The notes: a model not told the origin generated them from the letters alone. A stretch of 64,000 bases of DNA from Lonicera japonica (GCA_021464415.1 CM038465.1:78712919-78776918), one strand, 5' to 3'. Shown: positions 34,761 through 47,064, counted from the stretch's first letter. A program made the numbers and translations.

Positions 34761-36600
34761 AACCAAAAACCACCCGTTCCGTCTTAATATAATAGAGACC
34801 GTTGTTGGACTCGAGCTATATAGCCTTATAGCTTAGTGATCGATATATGTATATATATATATATATATGTACTTATGTAGAGTACTCCCACTTGTCCATA
34901 TAGGAGCCAGAGCTAGGGGGAGGGGGTAAATAAAAGGACTACAATAATTAATGGGAGTAGTTGAGCTTTCAGCATCCTTTCCCCCACAATTTAATTTTTA
35001 TTTAATTTGTAACTTTAATTTTCATGCCAACGTCCTTGTATATTAAAAATAGTGAAATTAATAATTTAAAAGAAAGGAAATATATTTCGATCAGTAGGGC
35101 GACAATATGGATACATACGACGTATGTTACATGGTTATCTTGAAGCATTTGTGGTGGAGCCATGCATGGCACTTATCATTTAATGGGATTGAAACAAATT
35201 AAATGATTTTACTTCTTGAAAAGGAAGTATATAATACTGAATTTTTATGTACTAACAAAATAACTTAATTTTTGCCGATGGTCTCATAGTTTAATAGTGT
35301 TTTCTCTCATCTTATAGTAAAAAGATTATAAGTTAGAAATCTATGGACGTATAGTATTCGAACTTAATAAAGAAGTTAAGTGGTTTGTCTATCCTTTATG
35401 TAGGTGATATATATGGTATTGTTCGTGACGGTTCCTTATATAATTAGGGTGACAAAATTCTATATCTTATCCCATTTAATTACACCTTTATGCAAGTGCT
35501 TATTGACGATGATGCATATGGTATTATGTATGTCAGTCACCATCACAATAAAAATGTAATTTGTATCACTTTAAGGTTCATTCATATATAAACTAAAACC
35601 TGTAGTGTGTTTTTGTTCGTGTCATGCATTTTGTACACAATAATTCTTAGTAATAAGTATATTTATTTTAAACTTGCGTACATGGTGTAATTTGTTCAAA
35701 TGAAATTATAATAAAAGCTGCATGTTCGAAGCCACTGATGTTATTTTTTATGCTTCAAATTATATAGTAAAAAGTATATTTTGCAATTTCAGGTGCGTAC
35801 AAAAGATAATTGTTGCCTCCTCTCGTGTTTAATACAATAGATTAAAAGAAACAAGAAAAACGGAAGAATACAAAATGATAAATGGTCATTTTTTAAATTG
35901 ACAAGTTAAATAATATTATCTAAAATAATGATTTGTCAATATTCTCAATCAAGAAGGACCCTATCTAAAATAATGATTTGTCAATATTCTCAATCAAGAA
36001 GGACCCGGGGATCCATGGTCTGAATCTCACCAAAATGAGGCATTTGCTTATCACTAATCACCTCCCTCCTTTTTAGTTGTGAGTTAGTAATTACAAGAAA
36101 CATGCTCTATTTTTTCTATTAAAAAAAAGGGAGGCGCAAATATGTCCGTTCAAGTTCACGTGGACATCTTTTAGCGCTTTAGCTTAAGTCAACCCATTAT
36201 TCAAGTGAAAGAATAATTGCATTTATGCTAATATAAAAATTTTAATTTAGCATTTGATGATATACTTGATCGATTACAAATTGGCTCTCATATTTCTTTT
36301 TTTATATAAAAATTAAGATCAAAATCTCTTTCTTTTTACTACAAAAAAAAATAAAAATTGAAACTCAACCCCATGAGGTGGATTCATAGCCGGTAAAAAA
36401 GGGGGCAATTGCTTCCCTTAAATTTTTTGAAATTACAATTTTACCCCTATAATTTCTTTTGAAAATTGCATTAGTAAAAGTTGGCCTCCCTCTAGTTTTC
36501 AAAATTTGTATTCATTTGGGAAAAAATAATAATAACAATATATAATTTTCTTCTTTAATTTGTAAAGAAATATATTAATATAAAGTTTGCCACTCAAAAC
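34761..36600. other. Gene-free stretch with a tandem duplication
   Basis: No coding signal apart from random frames. Sequences near 35280-35340 and 36390-36500 (GGGGGCAATTGCTTCCC) look like single ends of decayed SINE or hAT elements with no partner. Confidence 0.35.
35917..36006. repeat. Perfect 45-bp tandem duplication
   Basis: Two adjacent identical 45-bp units (35917-35961 and 35962-36006) start TATCTAAAATAATGATTTGT and end AAGAAGGACCC. No mismatch is seen, so the duplication is recent or an assembly artefact. Confidence 0.9.
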
Positions 36601-36665
36601 TAGGATGTCCTTGGCTAGGATGGGTGCTTTTACCATCCAAGCTAACCCACCCAATTTTTTTATTT
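36588..36665 (-). mobile_element. Diverged SINE remnant
   Basis: On the minus strand, A-box-like TGGGTTAGCTTGGATGGTAA is followed about 35 bases later by a degenerate B-box-like TAGTTTTGAGTGG. This is the tRNA-related half of a plant SINE; the body is not recognisable. Confidence 0.4.
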
Positions 36666-37030
36666 TTTTATTTTCTTTTTTGTTTGTTGGCCTTTACCAT
36701 AATGTGGCTTCTCACACAATTTGACCAAACATTAATCCGGTTAAAATATTTTATATACATAGTTCTAAAATTTGGAAGGGCCACGTTCCAAAAAAAAAAA
36801 TATGCAAAGATTTTTATTAGGAATTTTATCAATGCCTGGTAACGATACGGGTTATTATTGTCAATGATAATGGTGATTGATGAAATAAATCAAATAAGTG
36901 TACCAGCGGTCCATCAGCTATATATAAATATATATTTATGGTATAAAATAATAAATTAATACAAGGTCCCATACTTATTCTAAATGGTACATAATAATAC
37001 TTTTAAATCATTGGGTCATTTTTATACGTA

Positions 37031-37591
37031 GAGCATGTGCATTAGATAGGGTAAATGTTAGGAAAAATTTAGCAATTGTTTCTTAAATTTCAAAACCTGC
37101 ACACAGCGGAAAGGATAAAAAAAACAAAAAATCATACGAAGAACTCTCACCCGTATGAGCTTAAAAACAAAACAAAAAAAAGAGGCAAAATTTCAACCAT
37201 ACAAGGCTGCCACCTCGTATGTCTTCTTTTGGCAATATTTTTTTTGTAAGTTTTGTCTCTGTCTCAAATGAGTGCAAAAAAAAAGGGGGAAATGCCCATA
37301 CGAGTATGGCTCACTCGTATGGGGTCTTTTTTTTAAAAAAAAAACAAAAAAGGAAAATGCCAATACGAGTGAGCCATACTCGTATGGCTCACTTTTTATG
37401 TTTGATACGGGTATACCACACTCGTATGAGCCATACGAGTGACCTTCACCCGTATAGTGTAAAATTTAAAAGAATGGTAAATTTACTTGTTTTTTACCCT
37501 ATATGTGACAAAATTTAGTCACTTAAATTCCTCCGCTGTGGCATAAGGTAAGGTAAATTTAGCCATTTACCCTACCCGGTGTACATGCTCT
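37031..37591. mobile_element. MITE with internal palindromes (P2)
   Basis: Inverted ends GAGCATGTGCATTAGATAGG and CCTACCCGGTGTACATGCTC continue inward (GGTAAATG against CATTTACC). Flanks are GTA and TTA, near the Harbinger TTA. The interior has at least three hairpins built from ACGAGT and ACTCGT: 37296-37322 (10-bp arms), 37363-37385 (8-bp arms) and 37419-37441 (10-bp arms, loop AGC). A further palindrome with 11-bp arms GTGAGCCATAC and GTATGGCTCAC spans 37368-37391, so the palindromes overlap and are nested. Confidence 0.65.
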
Positions 37592-38407
37592 TACAAAAAC
37601 ACATCAAATCAATTAGATTTTTACTCATACATTAAACATATACACAAACTAACTAACATAATTTTTATTGTCTTTACTTTTCATACTTTTTTCTCTCGTC
37701 AAGTTTTAGAAAAACTTTCAAATGCCATAAATTTAAATCCACATATAAAATCTATAATCCATTGAGATTATTAAATTATGTATAAAAAGGTTTAAGAAAA
37801 TCTATGGCATACCTAACTTGTTTGTAACTTAGTCATTTGAAATGTTAAGCAATGATTAGAAGATGTGAAAAAATTAGGAGTGTCTAAATAACTTGACCTT
37901 TATAAGTTTTTAATCTGACCTTAAGAAGAGGGGTGGTTGTACTTAGGCCCAATCCACCTTAAATAAAATCTCCTTTTTAAAAAAATAAATAAATAAAAGC
38001 CTTGTAACACAGGTCCAAGTGTATAAGTAAGTCAGTCGTCTTTAAACTTTTCAACACAAAATTTGTTTTTGGTCCAGGTCAAATTGAGATTCGGTTTAGG
38101 CGAAATCTGACTCGTTATCATCCATAAATAATATACCGACTCTCGATCATCGTAATTTTTTTATATAATTATACGTTGTCCAATTATCAACCTTTATTTT
38201 TTTTGATCATCGAACTGTCTGACATGAGTATGCTCTGGCCCTGTTTATAATATAGGATTGAGGCACATAGAAGTTGTGCGTACTACAACATATTTCTTAC
38301 GACAATATCACTTGAGGTGGTGGGGCTATTATTTTGGTATTTGTATCCTCAACCCAACATTGGCTAATTCACTACAAAAAAATCTGACTGCGTTAATTAT
38401 TCAAATA
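37592..38407. other. Gene-free stretch
   Basis: AT-rich DNA without genes. CACTACAAAAAAATCTGACTG at about 38369 resembles a CACTA terminus, but subterminal repeats and a partner end are lacking. Confidence 0.35.
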
Positions 38408-39424
38408 TCTATATCTATATTTTTATATAAAAGTGGACTAGTGATTAAAAAAGTTGATCAAATTTTCTATCTAAACTTTTTTTTTAAGTTTCCATACATT
38501 AACAACATATTAAAAGCATCCAAGGAGTTAATACAATATACAAAGTATAGTGCATGAGTAATTGGCCAAAGTAATTTGAGTATTGCGACTTTCCAAAAAA
38601 AAATTGCTTATGAATTTCACTATTAATTGTTACGGGAATATGTACATACATGCATGAAAAATTAAATTTTAATCTGACTTTTTCTTGTGAAATGGTAATT
38701 TGACTATTTATTGTTACAGTAATTTGAATATTGTGGCTTTTCAAAAAAAATTACTTTTAATAATATATTATTGTCCGATTTTTCTTTTTCTTTACTTTTT
38801 GTTATGCGTGTTGATTTGATTTTTACATTTTTTTTTGTATTCTTCATTAATTCATAAATATTTTTTAGTATATTTATTTGTTTAGCAAATTTTTCGATTT
38901 TAGATTTTGCCTTTAAGCATTTTTTTTAAAAAATTAAATATTGTTCATATTATCATACATTTAGTTTTAGTGATTTGATGATTATTTGATTTATCAAGGA
39001 TTGTTTCTATTGCCAACAAATGTAAATACTTTATACTTTTTCTTGATATTCATTGTAATTTATGTCTTACTGATTTTAATCTTAAATGAAACTGTCTACC
39101 AATTTTAATTTTCCTAAGTAGTTTTAGTTTTCCTATCTCGATCCTAAAGTATCATTAAGTATTTTTGAAAAAAATTAGGGTTTTTTTATTTAATTTAATA
39201 CATATTATTGTAAATTCAATTTAGTGGTTTAATTTTGTTTTAATTTATAATTTCCTTTTTATTGTATCTAAGTTTTTTACTTTCAACTTTATAATTGCGA
39301 TATTCATTTGTTTTATTACTAATTTTCATTATTTTTCATGTTGTGTTACGTTTGTTTGATTACTAATTCTCATTATTTTTCAAATTGTGTAACACGTGCA
39401 ACGCACGAGTGATATATTAATTAG
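38408..39424 (+). mobile_element. Helitron-like non-autonomous element
   Basis: Begins TCTATATCTATATTTTTATA after an A and ends TTAG before a T. Just inside the 3' end is a hairpin CGTGC-AAC-GCACG (39395-39407), 17 bases before the terminus. Helitrons insert between A and T, start TC, and end with a hairpin then CTRR; here the last motif is TTAG, one base off. The interior is AT-rich with no Rep/helicase. Confidence 0.45.
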
Positions 39425-39500
39425 TTTATTATACCAACCAATCAAATAAAAGAATCATATTAACCTTTATACGAGGAGTGTGGACAAAGCTTGACTAGAA

Positions 39501-40013
39501 TTAAAGCATCTCCAATACAAAAAAAAAATTGGATACTTTTTTACCATGGACACGTAAGTATGTCTTTCCTATGTGGTATAAAAAATTCTCTTAATGAACA
39601 AGTTTTACAAAAACCATCTCCAATGGGATTACCCAAGAAATTATCTATTAATAAATTTCATATAAATTTCAGAAATAATAAATTAATAATTTTATACGTA
39701 AAATGAATCTTGTTTGATAGGTATTGATTCATATTTTTTTAATGTGTAACTTTTATTAATAAATAAATTATAAAATTACAATTAACATATTTGAAAACTT
39801 AAAAAAGAAAGTATATGGACAAAAATGATGATGTGGTATTAAGACAATATCTAAGATAGTCATCCTCATAATGTCTATTTTCATTTTTGTAACATCATCT
39901 TAATGGTCATTATGGATGGTTGCATTGGAGAATATTTTTTTAATTCATTGTCCATTAATCCTATATGACATCTCATTTTCACCCAATTCATAATTGTATT
40001 AGAGATATTCTTA
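39501..40013. mobile_element. Tourist-like MITE
   Basis: The element 39504-40010 starts AAGCATCTCCAATAC and ends GTATTAGAGATATTC, imperfect inverted repeats. TTA flanks both sides (39501-39503 and 40011-40013). A repeated ATCTCCAATG word occurs inside as well. The GCATCTCCAAT ends resemble those at the start of the window. Confidence 0.6.
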
Positions 40014-40107
40014 GCATATTTTTATTTTTTTTAAAGTACACAACTAAAATACAGTTTGGTTAATTGATGCTTATAACCCTTGTATTGAATCTTTTTTAGG
40101 AGAAAAA

Positions 40108-41397
40108 GTGGTTAATGTTACGGTTGATGGCTTGCTCAAACTGGGTTGTCAAGAGGGGGACATGGAGTTGATTAGCGACCTGTTTAGTAATAGAGATAAA
40201 GAGGCAATTTTCTCAATTATTTTCCCTTGTGAACCCAAGCCAGATTCGTGGTATTAGGCGTGGCACTTGAAGGGTTTTTATAATGTCAAATCAGCGTATA
40301 ACACTCTTTGTGCTATGGACCAGAAGGTTATTAATCCCACGGTAACTTATTTTAATTTTATTTGGGCGCTGCAAGTTCCATTGAAAATTTATAATTTTAT
40401 TTGGCGAATTATTAAAGGATGTTTTCCTACTAAGGAGGCATTATTGTTGAAGCGAGTTGAGGTTGATCCAATTTGCTCACTTTTTCAAAATGAGACAGAG
40501 ACAGATTTCCATGCTTTAGTCACGTGCCCGATCATGCAAATGGTTTGGGATAAGGCAGGGGTAGTGTTGATGCGAGCCCCGGTAAATAATGTTATCAAAT
40601 TGTGGAACGAAGTGAAACGTAACGTGAATAAGTCGACGATGTCGTTCATTGCTACCATTTGCTGGAGCATATGGAATAATATGAATTTTCTTTTGTGGAA
40701 TAATTCTTCAAAATCTGTTGCAGCGATCCTTTATGAAGTTGGGAATGCAGTAGCAGAATGGCAGTCTGCCAATTCTGTTGTTTTGGTGTCATATACCGGT
40801 TTCTTTCCTTCTGCTTTGTATTTTGATGCTCCGGTATCGAGTATTGCTCAACATCCTTCTTCAGTTGAGCTAAATAACGCTGCAAATCAGGTAACAGGTT
40901 AGCAGCTTCGTAAATGGTGCTTACCCCATGCTGGTTTTCTTAAATGCAACATGGACGCTACTATTTTTTCGGAGCAAAATAATATTGGTTTCGAAGGCAT
41001 AATTCGGGACTCAAATGGCGTTTTTATAGCTGCAATTCAGGGCTCTTTTTGTGGTAATTTTCCTCTCTTCATCACCGAAGCTATTGGTTTACGCGAAGTG
41101 CTTAGTTGGCTCAAAGAAAAGAACTTGTTACGTATTTTGGTGGAGACGGATTCCTCTATTTTAGCAGTTTCTATTAATCATTTTGAGGTTATTTCTGCTA
41201 ATGTATGTGTTTTTATTGATGATTGTAAGGCCTTAATTAAATCCATCGATCAATGTCGAGTAGACTTTGTCTTTAGATCAGCGAATTGTGTCGCGCATAG
41301 CATTGCTAGAGCGTCTAGTTTTACGTCTGGTTTCCAAATGTGGGATGATGTTTGCCCGCGTTTTATTATGGATGTATTAGCCGATGATTTGATTTAA
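40108..41397 (+). pseudogene. 3' remnant of an L1-type LINE ORF2 (zf-RVT plus RNase H), two stops
   Basis: One reading frame runs the whole length with TAG stops at 40255 and 40900. The first part gives SDLFSNRDKEAIFSIIFPCE, then the zinc-binding RT-associated domain (zf-RVT): KGFYNVKSAYNTLC, FIWALQVPLKIYNFIWRIIK, and a Cys/His stretch ending FHALVTCPIMQMVWDKA. The second part is an RNase H fold (RVT_3-like) with FLKCNMDAT, GFEGIIRDSNG, ITEAIGLREVLSW, LVETDSS and ANCVAHSIARASS. These domains in this order are the C-terminal end of plant L1-type LINE polyproteins. The reverse transcriptase core is missing, as after 5' truncation. A short 3' tail ends in an A run at about 41419. No frameshift is needed, so decay is modest. 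A domesticated host gene is much less likely. Confidence 0.8.
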
Positions 41398-41424
41398 TAT
41401 ATTTCCTCCTTGCTGTTTCAAAAA

Positions 41425-41720
41425 AAAACCCAAAGGGTTAGGCTAGCAATGATGTGAGATTAGGATGTGTAGTAAGGCGCAAGTTCTAAGTTTAATTCCA
41501 TGCAGGTACAATCTTTGGAGCAAGCCCTAATGAAATCTTTTTACCCTTACTTACTTAAAAATTACCTCACTCAAACTCTAAGTTTAGACATAGAACTCTT
41601 TTGCTACCACCTATGGTAACCAGTTGGGACCTCTTTTGTTAGAAGAAATGTCTACCACTGTACGGGAGCATGTAATTATTGATATCTTTGTTTAGTAGGG
41701 CTATTTCACCCCTTTTGTGA
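41425..41720 (+). mobile_element. Possible SINE downstream of the LINE tail
   Basis: GGGTTAGGCTAGCAATGATG could be an A box and AGTTTAATTCC (41489-41499) a B box, spaced about 45 bases. The body continues without a clear end or target duplication. It directly abuts the LINE A run. Confidence 0.3.
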
Positions 41721-42984
41721 CCAAAAAGAAAAAAGAAAGAAAGGATATATGACTCTTTTTTATATTTTATTATTTATTTTAAAATTAAAGCAACCTGTTT
41801 TTAGTTTGTTTATGAACATTTTACTATAATTTCTCAACCCCATATATGGAACCAAAAGTGGTTCTTATATGATCAAATAACAAATCAAACAAAAGAAATT
41901 AATGGTTCTAATTAATAAGCTTGAAAGTCTAAACATAAAAGAATTTTTTATTTATTTTTTGGACGAGACACAGAAGAGTAGTTGCCGTAACAATTCAAAG
42001 CCCAGATTAATTTGGGTTTAACTGTCCAAGCCCAGGCCCAATTTTTATTTTTCAAGGCTACACCTACTGTACGCATGGAATACAGGAAGCGTAGTCCAAG
42101 TCCTACAAATTCAGATTGGACTCGGTTTGATTATTTAGGCTGAGCCCACGGACGTTGTAGCCTGAATTTGACTCTAAAATATTTAAAATGAAAATTTTGT
42201 GTTTGTTTACCAACAAAAAGAAAAGGGTAATTGCTATTTCTTTCTTTTATGGGGAAATAATTACTCCGTATATACCAAATGTAGTTACCTTCTAACCAGG
42301 TGCAAAGCGAGAAATTTTTTTTGGGGAAATCTTAACACTAATGTCTCTTTTATAAATTAAATGAAAAAAATTTGTATTAATATTATTTTTGTTCAAGATG
42401 CGATATTAACACTACTAGTAAATTTTAAAAATTAAAAGGGGGTAAACTTATAATATACATATATAATTCCTAAAAATAATTATAAAGACAAAATTGCAAT
42501 TAGTAAATATTTTGTTTTTTAATCATAAGTACGTAAGTGCTATGCGAAACCACTTCATGAAATATGTCTGATTATTTTTGCAATAATTTCATCAAAGTAC
42601 CAGAGCTAAAGGTTGGAGGGCAGTTACTCGTACCAATCAGATCTATTAAAACTTGCGTTAAAGTAACAAAAGAAGTTAAAGTTAATTTGAAATAGGCCAT
42701 TTGTCTTGAAAGAAAAATAATGTTGGATCTTATGTATTTTCTAACAATTTGGACTCTTACAAATTAGGAATGGGCTGTAACCGAATGATTATTGATTAGA
42801 GCAAAAGGTGATCGAGTTCAATATTCTTACACTTAATTGGGTGACCCGTCAATATGTTGGATACTTGGGTAATATTTTCTTTTAATTTCTGTATTGGTAC
42901 GGATGTATCGCCTAGCAATTTTGGCCGCAAGACAAACTAAACTAGTGAGGCGGCCACGCGATCTTTCTTCTGATAAGAAACTAT
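41721..42984. other. Gene-free stretch
   Basis: Nothing coding. GC-richer words with repeated AAGCCCAG and CCCAGGCCCAA near 42000-42050 suggest a decayed hAT terminus. Confidence 0.35.
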
Positions 42985-43297
42985 GGACTCGTTTGATAAT
43001 AATATGGAAAAAAAAAATAAAAATAATTGATTTTTTATGAGAAATTAAAAAGTAAGTTAAGTAAGTTGAGACATGCGGTGAAATATTTTTTACTTTGTGA
43101 CTTTTTCTATAAAAAAAAATTTCTTTGGTGGTTGAGAAAGAAAAAAAATTCACAAAAAATTTATGAAAGATGGAAAACATATACTAATAAAATGAATATA
43201 AAATGCAGAACATTTTAACATATGTTTAAATTTATTTTTTAACTTCTTATTAAATCAAATGTTTTTATTTTCTTTTTACGTATTGTTATCAAATAGA

Positions 43298-43299
<2 letters not shown>
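42985..43299. mobile_element. Tourist-like MITE, family A copy 4
   Basis: Ends GGACTCGTTTGATAATAATA and TATTGTTATCAAATAGAGCA are inverted repeats related to the family at 984, 13184 and 53883. The flanks (CTA and TAT) do not give a clean TAA. A (TA)n microsatellite follows immediately (43301-43329). Confidence 0.5.
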
Positions 43300-43331
<32 letters not shown>

Positions 43332-43499
43332 CCATTCAGCTGGTGGATCACTGGCAGTGACATGGAAATTAAAGCTCAATGGAAAAGGAAGATGAACAAC
43401 CAGCTTGAAAAAACGGGTCAAAATGTTTGTGGATAAGCTGGGTGACAATACAAGTGATGGACTTTTGAAGCTAACTAGATAAGATATATATATATATAT

Positions 43500-44474
43500 A
43501 TTAATAAATTAAGTGGATTCTTTATGTTCTCAATTGGTGGTCGAGATTTAATATCAATATTTATGTTTTGATCTAACGACTCAGAGTTATGATGGCATAT
43601 TTGTAATATAAATGATAATAATTAGTTTTGTTTAATTCGCTAACAAAATATAATAGTGTTTAAAACCTATCAAAATTCTTAGTTTAACTTTATGCATTAA
43701 ATTAAATATTTATTTCTAAATTAGATTGTTTATATATTTTCAACTCCTACTAAAATGTATTTTACACTATTTCAATTATATTTATCAAAAAAATGTAAAT
43801 TATATTTATAAAAACCTTATCGTATGAAAAATATTTTATTTATAATTGATTTTGTGAAATAAACCAGTTATTATTTATTAAAACTTTATTATATGATTAT
43901 ATTTTAAGATTATATATCCATTTAGTGAAATAAAAAATAAAATATCCTATCATATAATTATTACGTCAATAATACCCATAATTTGAGATATCCCAGTTTT
44001 ATCAATCCTTTGATTTATCCGTCAAACAAACTGTAGGGGGTGGGGCGGTGGCGGTTAACTCAAAGGATTAGTAAAGTTGGAGTAATTGAAAAAGACACTA
44101 ATAAAAACTATTAACCATTTGGTTTGGCAAAAGTAAAAATTTCTTTAAAATATCAATTAAAATAATAAAGAGTGCAGTGTAACGAGTTTTCAATCAAACC
44201 CTAATGGATGTATGTTTTAAAATTGTGGTAGGTATAAACAATATAAACATGCCTCAAGCATGTGTACTTCCCGCCACTACATAATTATTTCCAAATTAAA
44301 ACTAAGTAATATTTTTCATACCGGTAGCACGGACATTACTATTTATTAATAAATTAGGCCAGTCCTAATATAGCAAGATTCTTTACATTTATGTTCCTAA
44401 CTCAGATTTTATGGAGATATTTGCCTTTCGATCCAACGGTCTCAAGATTATCGTGGCATGTTGGTAATATTGAT
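43500..44474. repeat. Dispersed repeat, two related blocks
   Basis: A block around 43520-43640 (TTTTGATCTAACGACTCAGA, GATGGCATATTTGTAATA) recurs around 44390-44474 (TTTCGATCCAACGGTCTCAA, CGTGGCATGTTGGTAATATT) and continues beyond the solo LTR at 46030 (GATAATAACAGGTATTTAG). A third related block lies near 47100-47240. This looks like copies of one transposon fragment; the rest is AT-rich filler. Confidence 0.5.
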
Positions 44475-46034
44475 TGTTGACCTAAGGTCTTAATCTTATT
44501 TTGATAATAACAATAAATCAATCATGTGTAATTCAACATATTTCTTGATATAAGTATATAGTTCATTTACTTGAAAAATTCAAAAAAACCATGACAATGA
44601 TCACTCTTTCACTATTCGATCATTGGACAAGACAATGAAGATCAAATATCTCAATGCAAATCATGAAGTACAAAGGATCAAAAGACTATATGAAAAGCTC
44701 AAAGGAAAAAGCTTCAAATGAAAATCAATCCGAAAAAACAAATCAAAGTATTCGAAGACTTGTTAATTCAGTAATTAAGTGAGTGCTTAAGATTTATGTA
44801 AAGTTACTTTATTGATCAAATTCATATAGCTCAAATGTATTCATGCATATTTTAAAGATTAATTCAAACAAGCTTGAAATTGAATTTATTTGAAAAACAT
44901 TATTTTACAAAGACCGAGTTTCAAAATAAATTCATATTAATTTTAAATGATCATATTTTAAGCTTTAATAAAAATAGGTATCTTAGAAACATATCTTTGA
45001 GGTTCACAAATCATTAGAATTGTATTTAGAACTAAATTGTTAAATTGAAAAAATATTTTTATTTTACATTTAAAATTCGCTCAATTTTCATACAGTTTTG
45101 ATCTAATGCTAAGGTGGAGGCTTTCCCGGACTCCGATCAATTTGAAATTTTTACAGTAGTTAGAAAACATCTTGTAGCACTTTTGACTAAAATTTGAGCA
45201 TGATCCAACGGCCAAATTATGAGAAATTAACAAAACAAATTTGATTTTTTTGTCAAAACTAGCTGTTGAAAAGTTTGAAAATGAATACCTTTGACCCAAA
45301 ACCTTTCTTAATCATCCCCAACGTCCATATGATTTTGTAAGCTATAAATATGAGGTCCTATACATGTTTTAACACACCTTGAATCATTATAATACTCTAT
45401 TATTCATATATTCAAATATACAAAGATTCAAGAACACATTTTGATCAATCTTTCATCTTTTGAGCTATATATTTTTTATCAATCTTGATAACTCTAGTGT
45501 GAGCTTTATTTGTAATCTTCAAATACACTTGAGAGTTATTGTATTGGTGTGTATCACCATAAATAATTCATTCTTCATTTCAAAAGAGAGTTTGTCTCTT
45601 TGTAGAGCTAGAGAACATATCTTGTGAGAAGTGCAGTGTGCATAACTACATTGTGAGTGTTGCGTGCATAACAACATTTGTATTGAGGTTTGATCTTCAC
45701 CCGAAAAAGATTGAATAGTGAAAATTCTCGGAGAACTAACCGAGCACGGACGTATGGTTTAGGAAATCGAACCGTGAGGACAAAAAGTCTCGAGCCTCAA
45801 ATTGGTTTAATCTTTCTAAACTCAAGCTCTCTTTTTATTGCTATATTATTACTTGTATTTTGAGATTGCTTATTTGCTTATCTTGGAATTGATTACTTGA
45901 AGTTTATTATTTTCTTAATATTGTTGCTTAGCTAAGTTGCTTTGCTTAAATATTTTAAAAACGTTTTAATTCCGCATTAAATTTTTAAAACCCTATTCAT
46001 CCCCCTCTAGGGTTGTTTTTTGACCAACATTGAT
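44470..46034 (+). mobile_element. Solo LTR with TTGAT target duplication
   Basis: The LTR spans 44475-46029 (1,555 bp), starts TGTTGACCTAAGG and ends GGGTTGTTTTTTGACCAACA, giving TGTTG...CAACA ends. It is flanked by TTGAT on both sides (44470-44474 and 46030-46034). A TATA-like GCTATAAATATGAGG is at about 45341-45355. CCCTATTCATCCCCCTCTAG near the 3' end is a common feature of plant LTRs. No internal domain, primer site or second LTR adjoins, so it is a product of LTR-LTR recombination. Superfamily not assigned. Confidence 0.85.
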
Positions 46035-46387
46035 GATAATAACAGGTATTTAGTTAACTAACTATATTAAAGAGTTGAAAACTAATAAAAATTATAATTG
46101 TTTCTCTATGGTCATTAAATATTTATTTGTAAATTAGAGTTTTTTCATATCTCTTATTTGTCCCGAATTATTTAACATGTAAATTATTTATATAATAGCA
46201 TTTCAAGTACTACCATATATTCCTATTTTTTTAATTATAAATTATAGTTTTTCTATATTTTTAACATACTCGTATTCTTTAACATGTAGATTATATATAA
46301 AATAATATGTCGAGTAATAGCAATACTTGTTCACATTTTATTTACACCTTCACGTCAGCTTTCTCTCTCTCCAACTTTTTTCTAAAA

Positions 46388-47064
46388 CTTTAAAATATAA
46401 TAAATTTTAATTTAACAACATTTAAAGTTCATTTTTCTAGGGACACTGATTTATTTATGATTTTGTTTTTTAAAGTTTACAAATTCTACATACAAAAATA
46501 GATTAATATTATTGTGAAAATAAAAAGGATTTTGTTAAGCATAATTAATGAAATATAAATTTGGTTACTTTAAAAAAACCAATAAATTTTGTTCGATAAC
46601 AAATAAAACTATGTACCTTAGTAATAGCATTCAAGATTTAGGATGACAAAATATCCATCCCAACAAGTTTTTTATCAATCAAGACCCTAAGACCCAATAT
46701 ATATATATATATATATATTTTAACTGCGATAAGTATGAGTGCATTCTAAATATAAATACGATTTGAGTTATGTCTGGCCTATGTATATGTAAATATAGCA
46801 TGCTGAATTCAAATAAAGCCATATATCCGTTAAAGGAGAGCTGCCTTTTTTGGGCCTCAACGATCCATGTGGAGATGTTCAAAAATACTTAATAATAACG
46901 CATGTCAAAGCAGGGTGAGTTCAGCCATATAATAAATGCGGTGTTTTCAAATTATCATAGTTAACTTTTTCTTCAACCTTAGATTAATGTCAGAATTGTT
47001 ATATTTTTATACAATTCGAGATTGAATCTGGCATAACTCGCCCTAAAATCAACCATAAACAATC
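46388..47064. repeat. Dispersed 0.6-kb repeat, copy 1
   Basis: It aligns along most of its length with 52078-52636 in the same orientation. Shared words include AGTTCATTTTTCTAGGGACA, ATTAATATTATTGTGAAA, GTAATAGCATTCA(A)GATTTAGGAT, AAATATAAATACGATTTG and CATAACTCGCCC. A (TA)n run at 46699-46718 is specific to this copy. Origin is a transposon fragment or segmental duplication; no coding frame. Confidence 0.7.

Noticed and set aside
40485..40885. Minus-strand frames opposite the LINE remnant
   Set aside because: Shadows of the zf-RVT coding strand.
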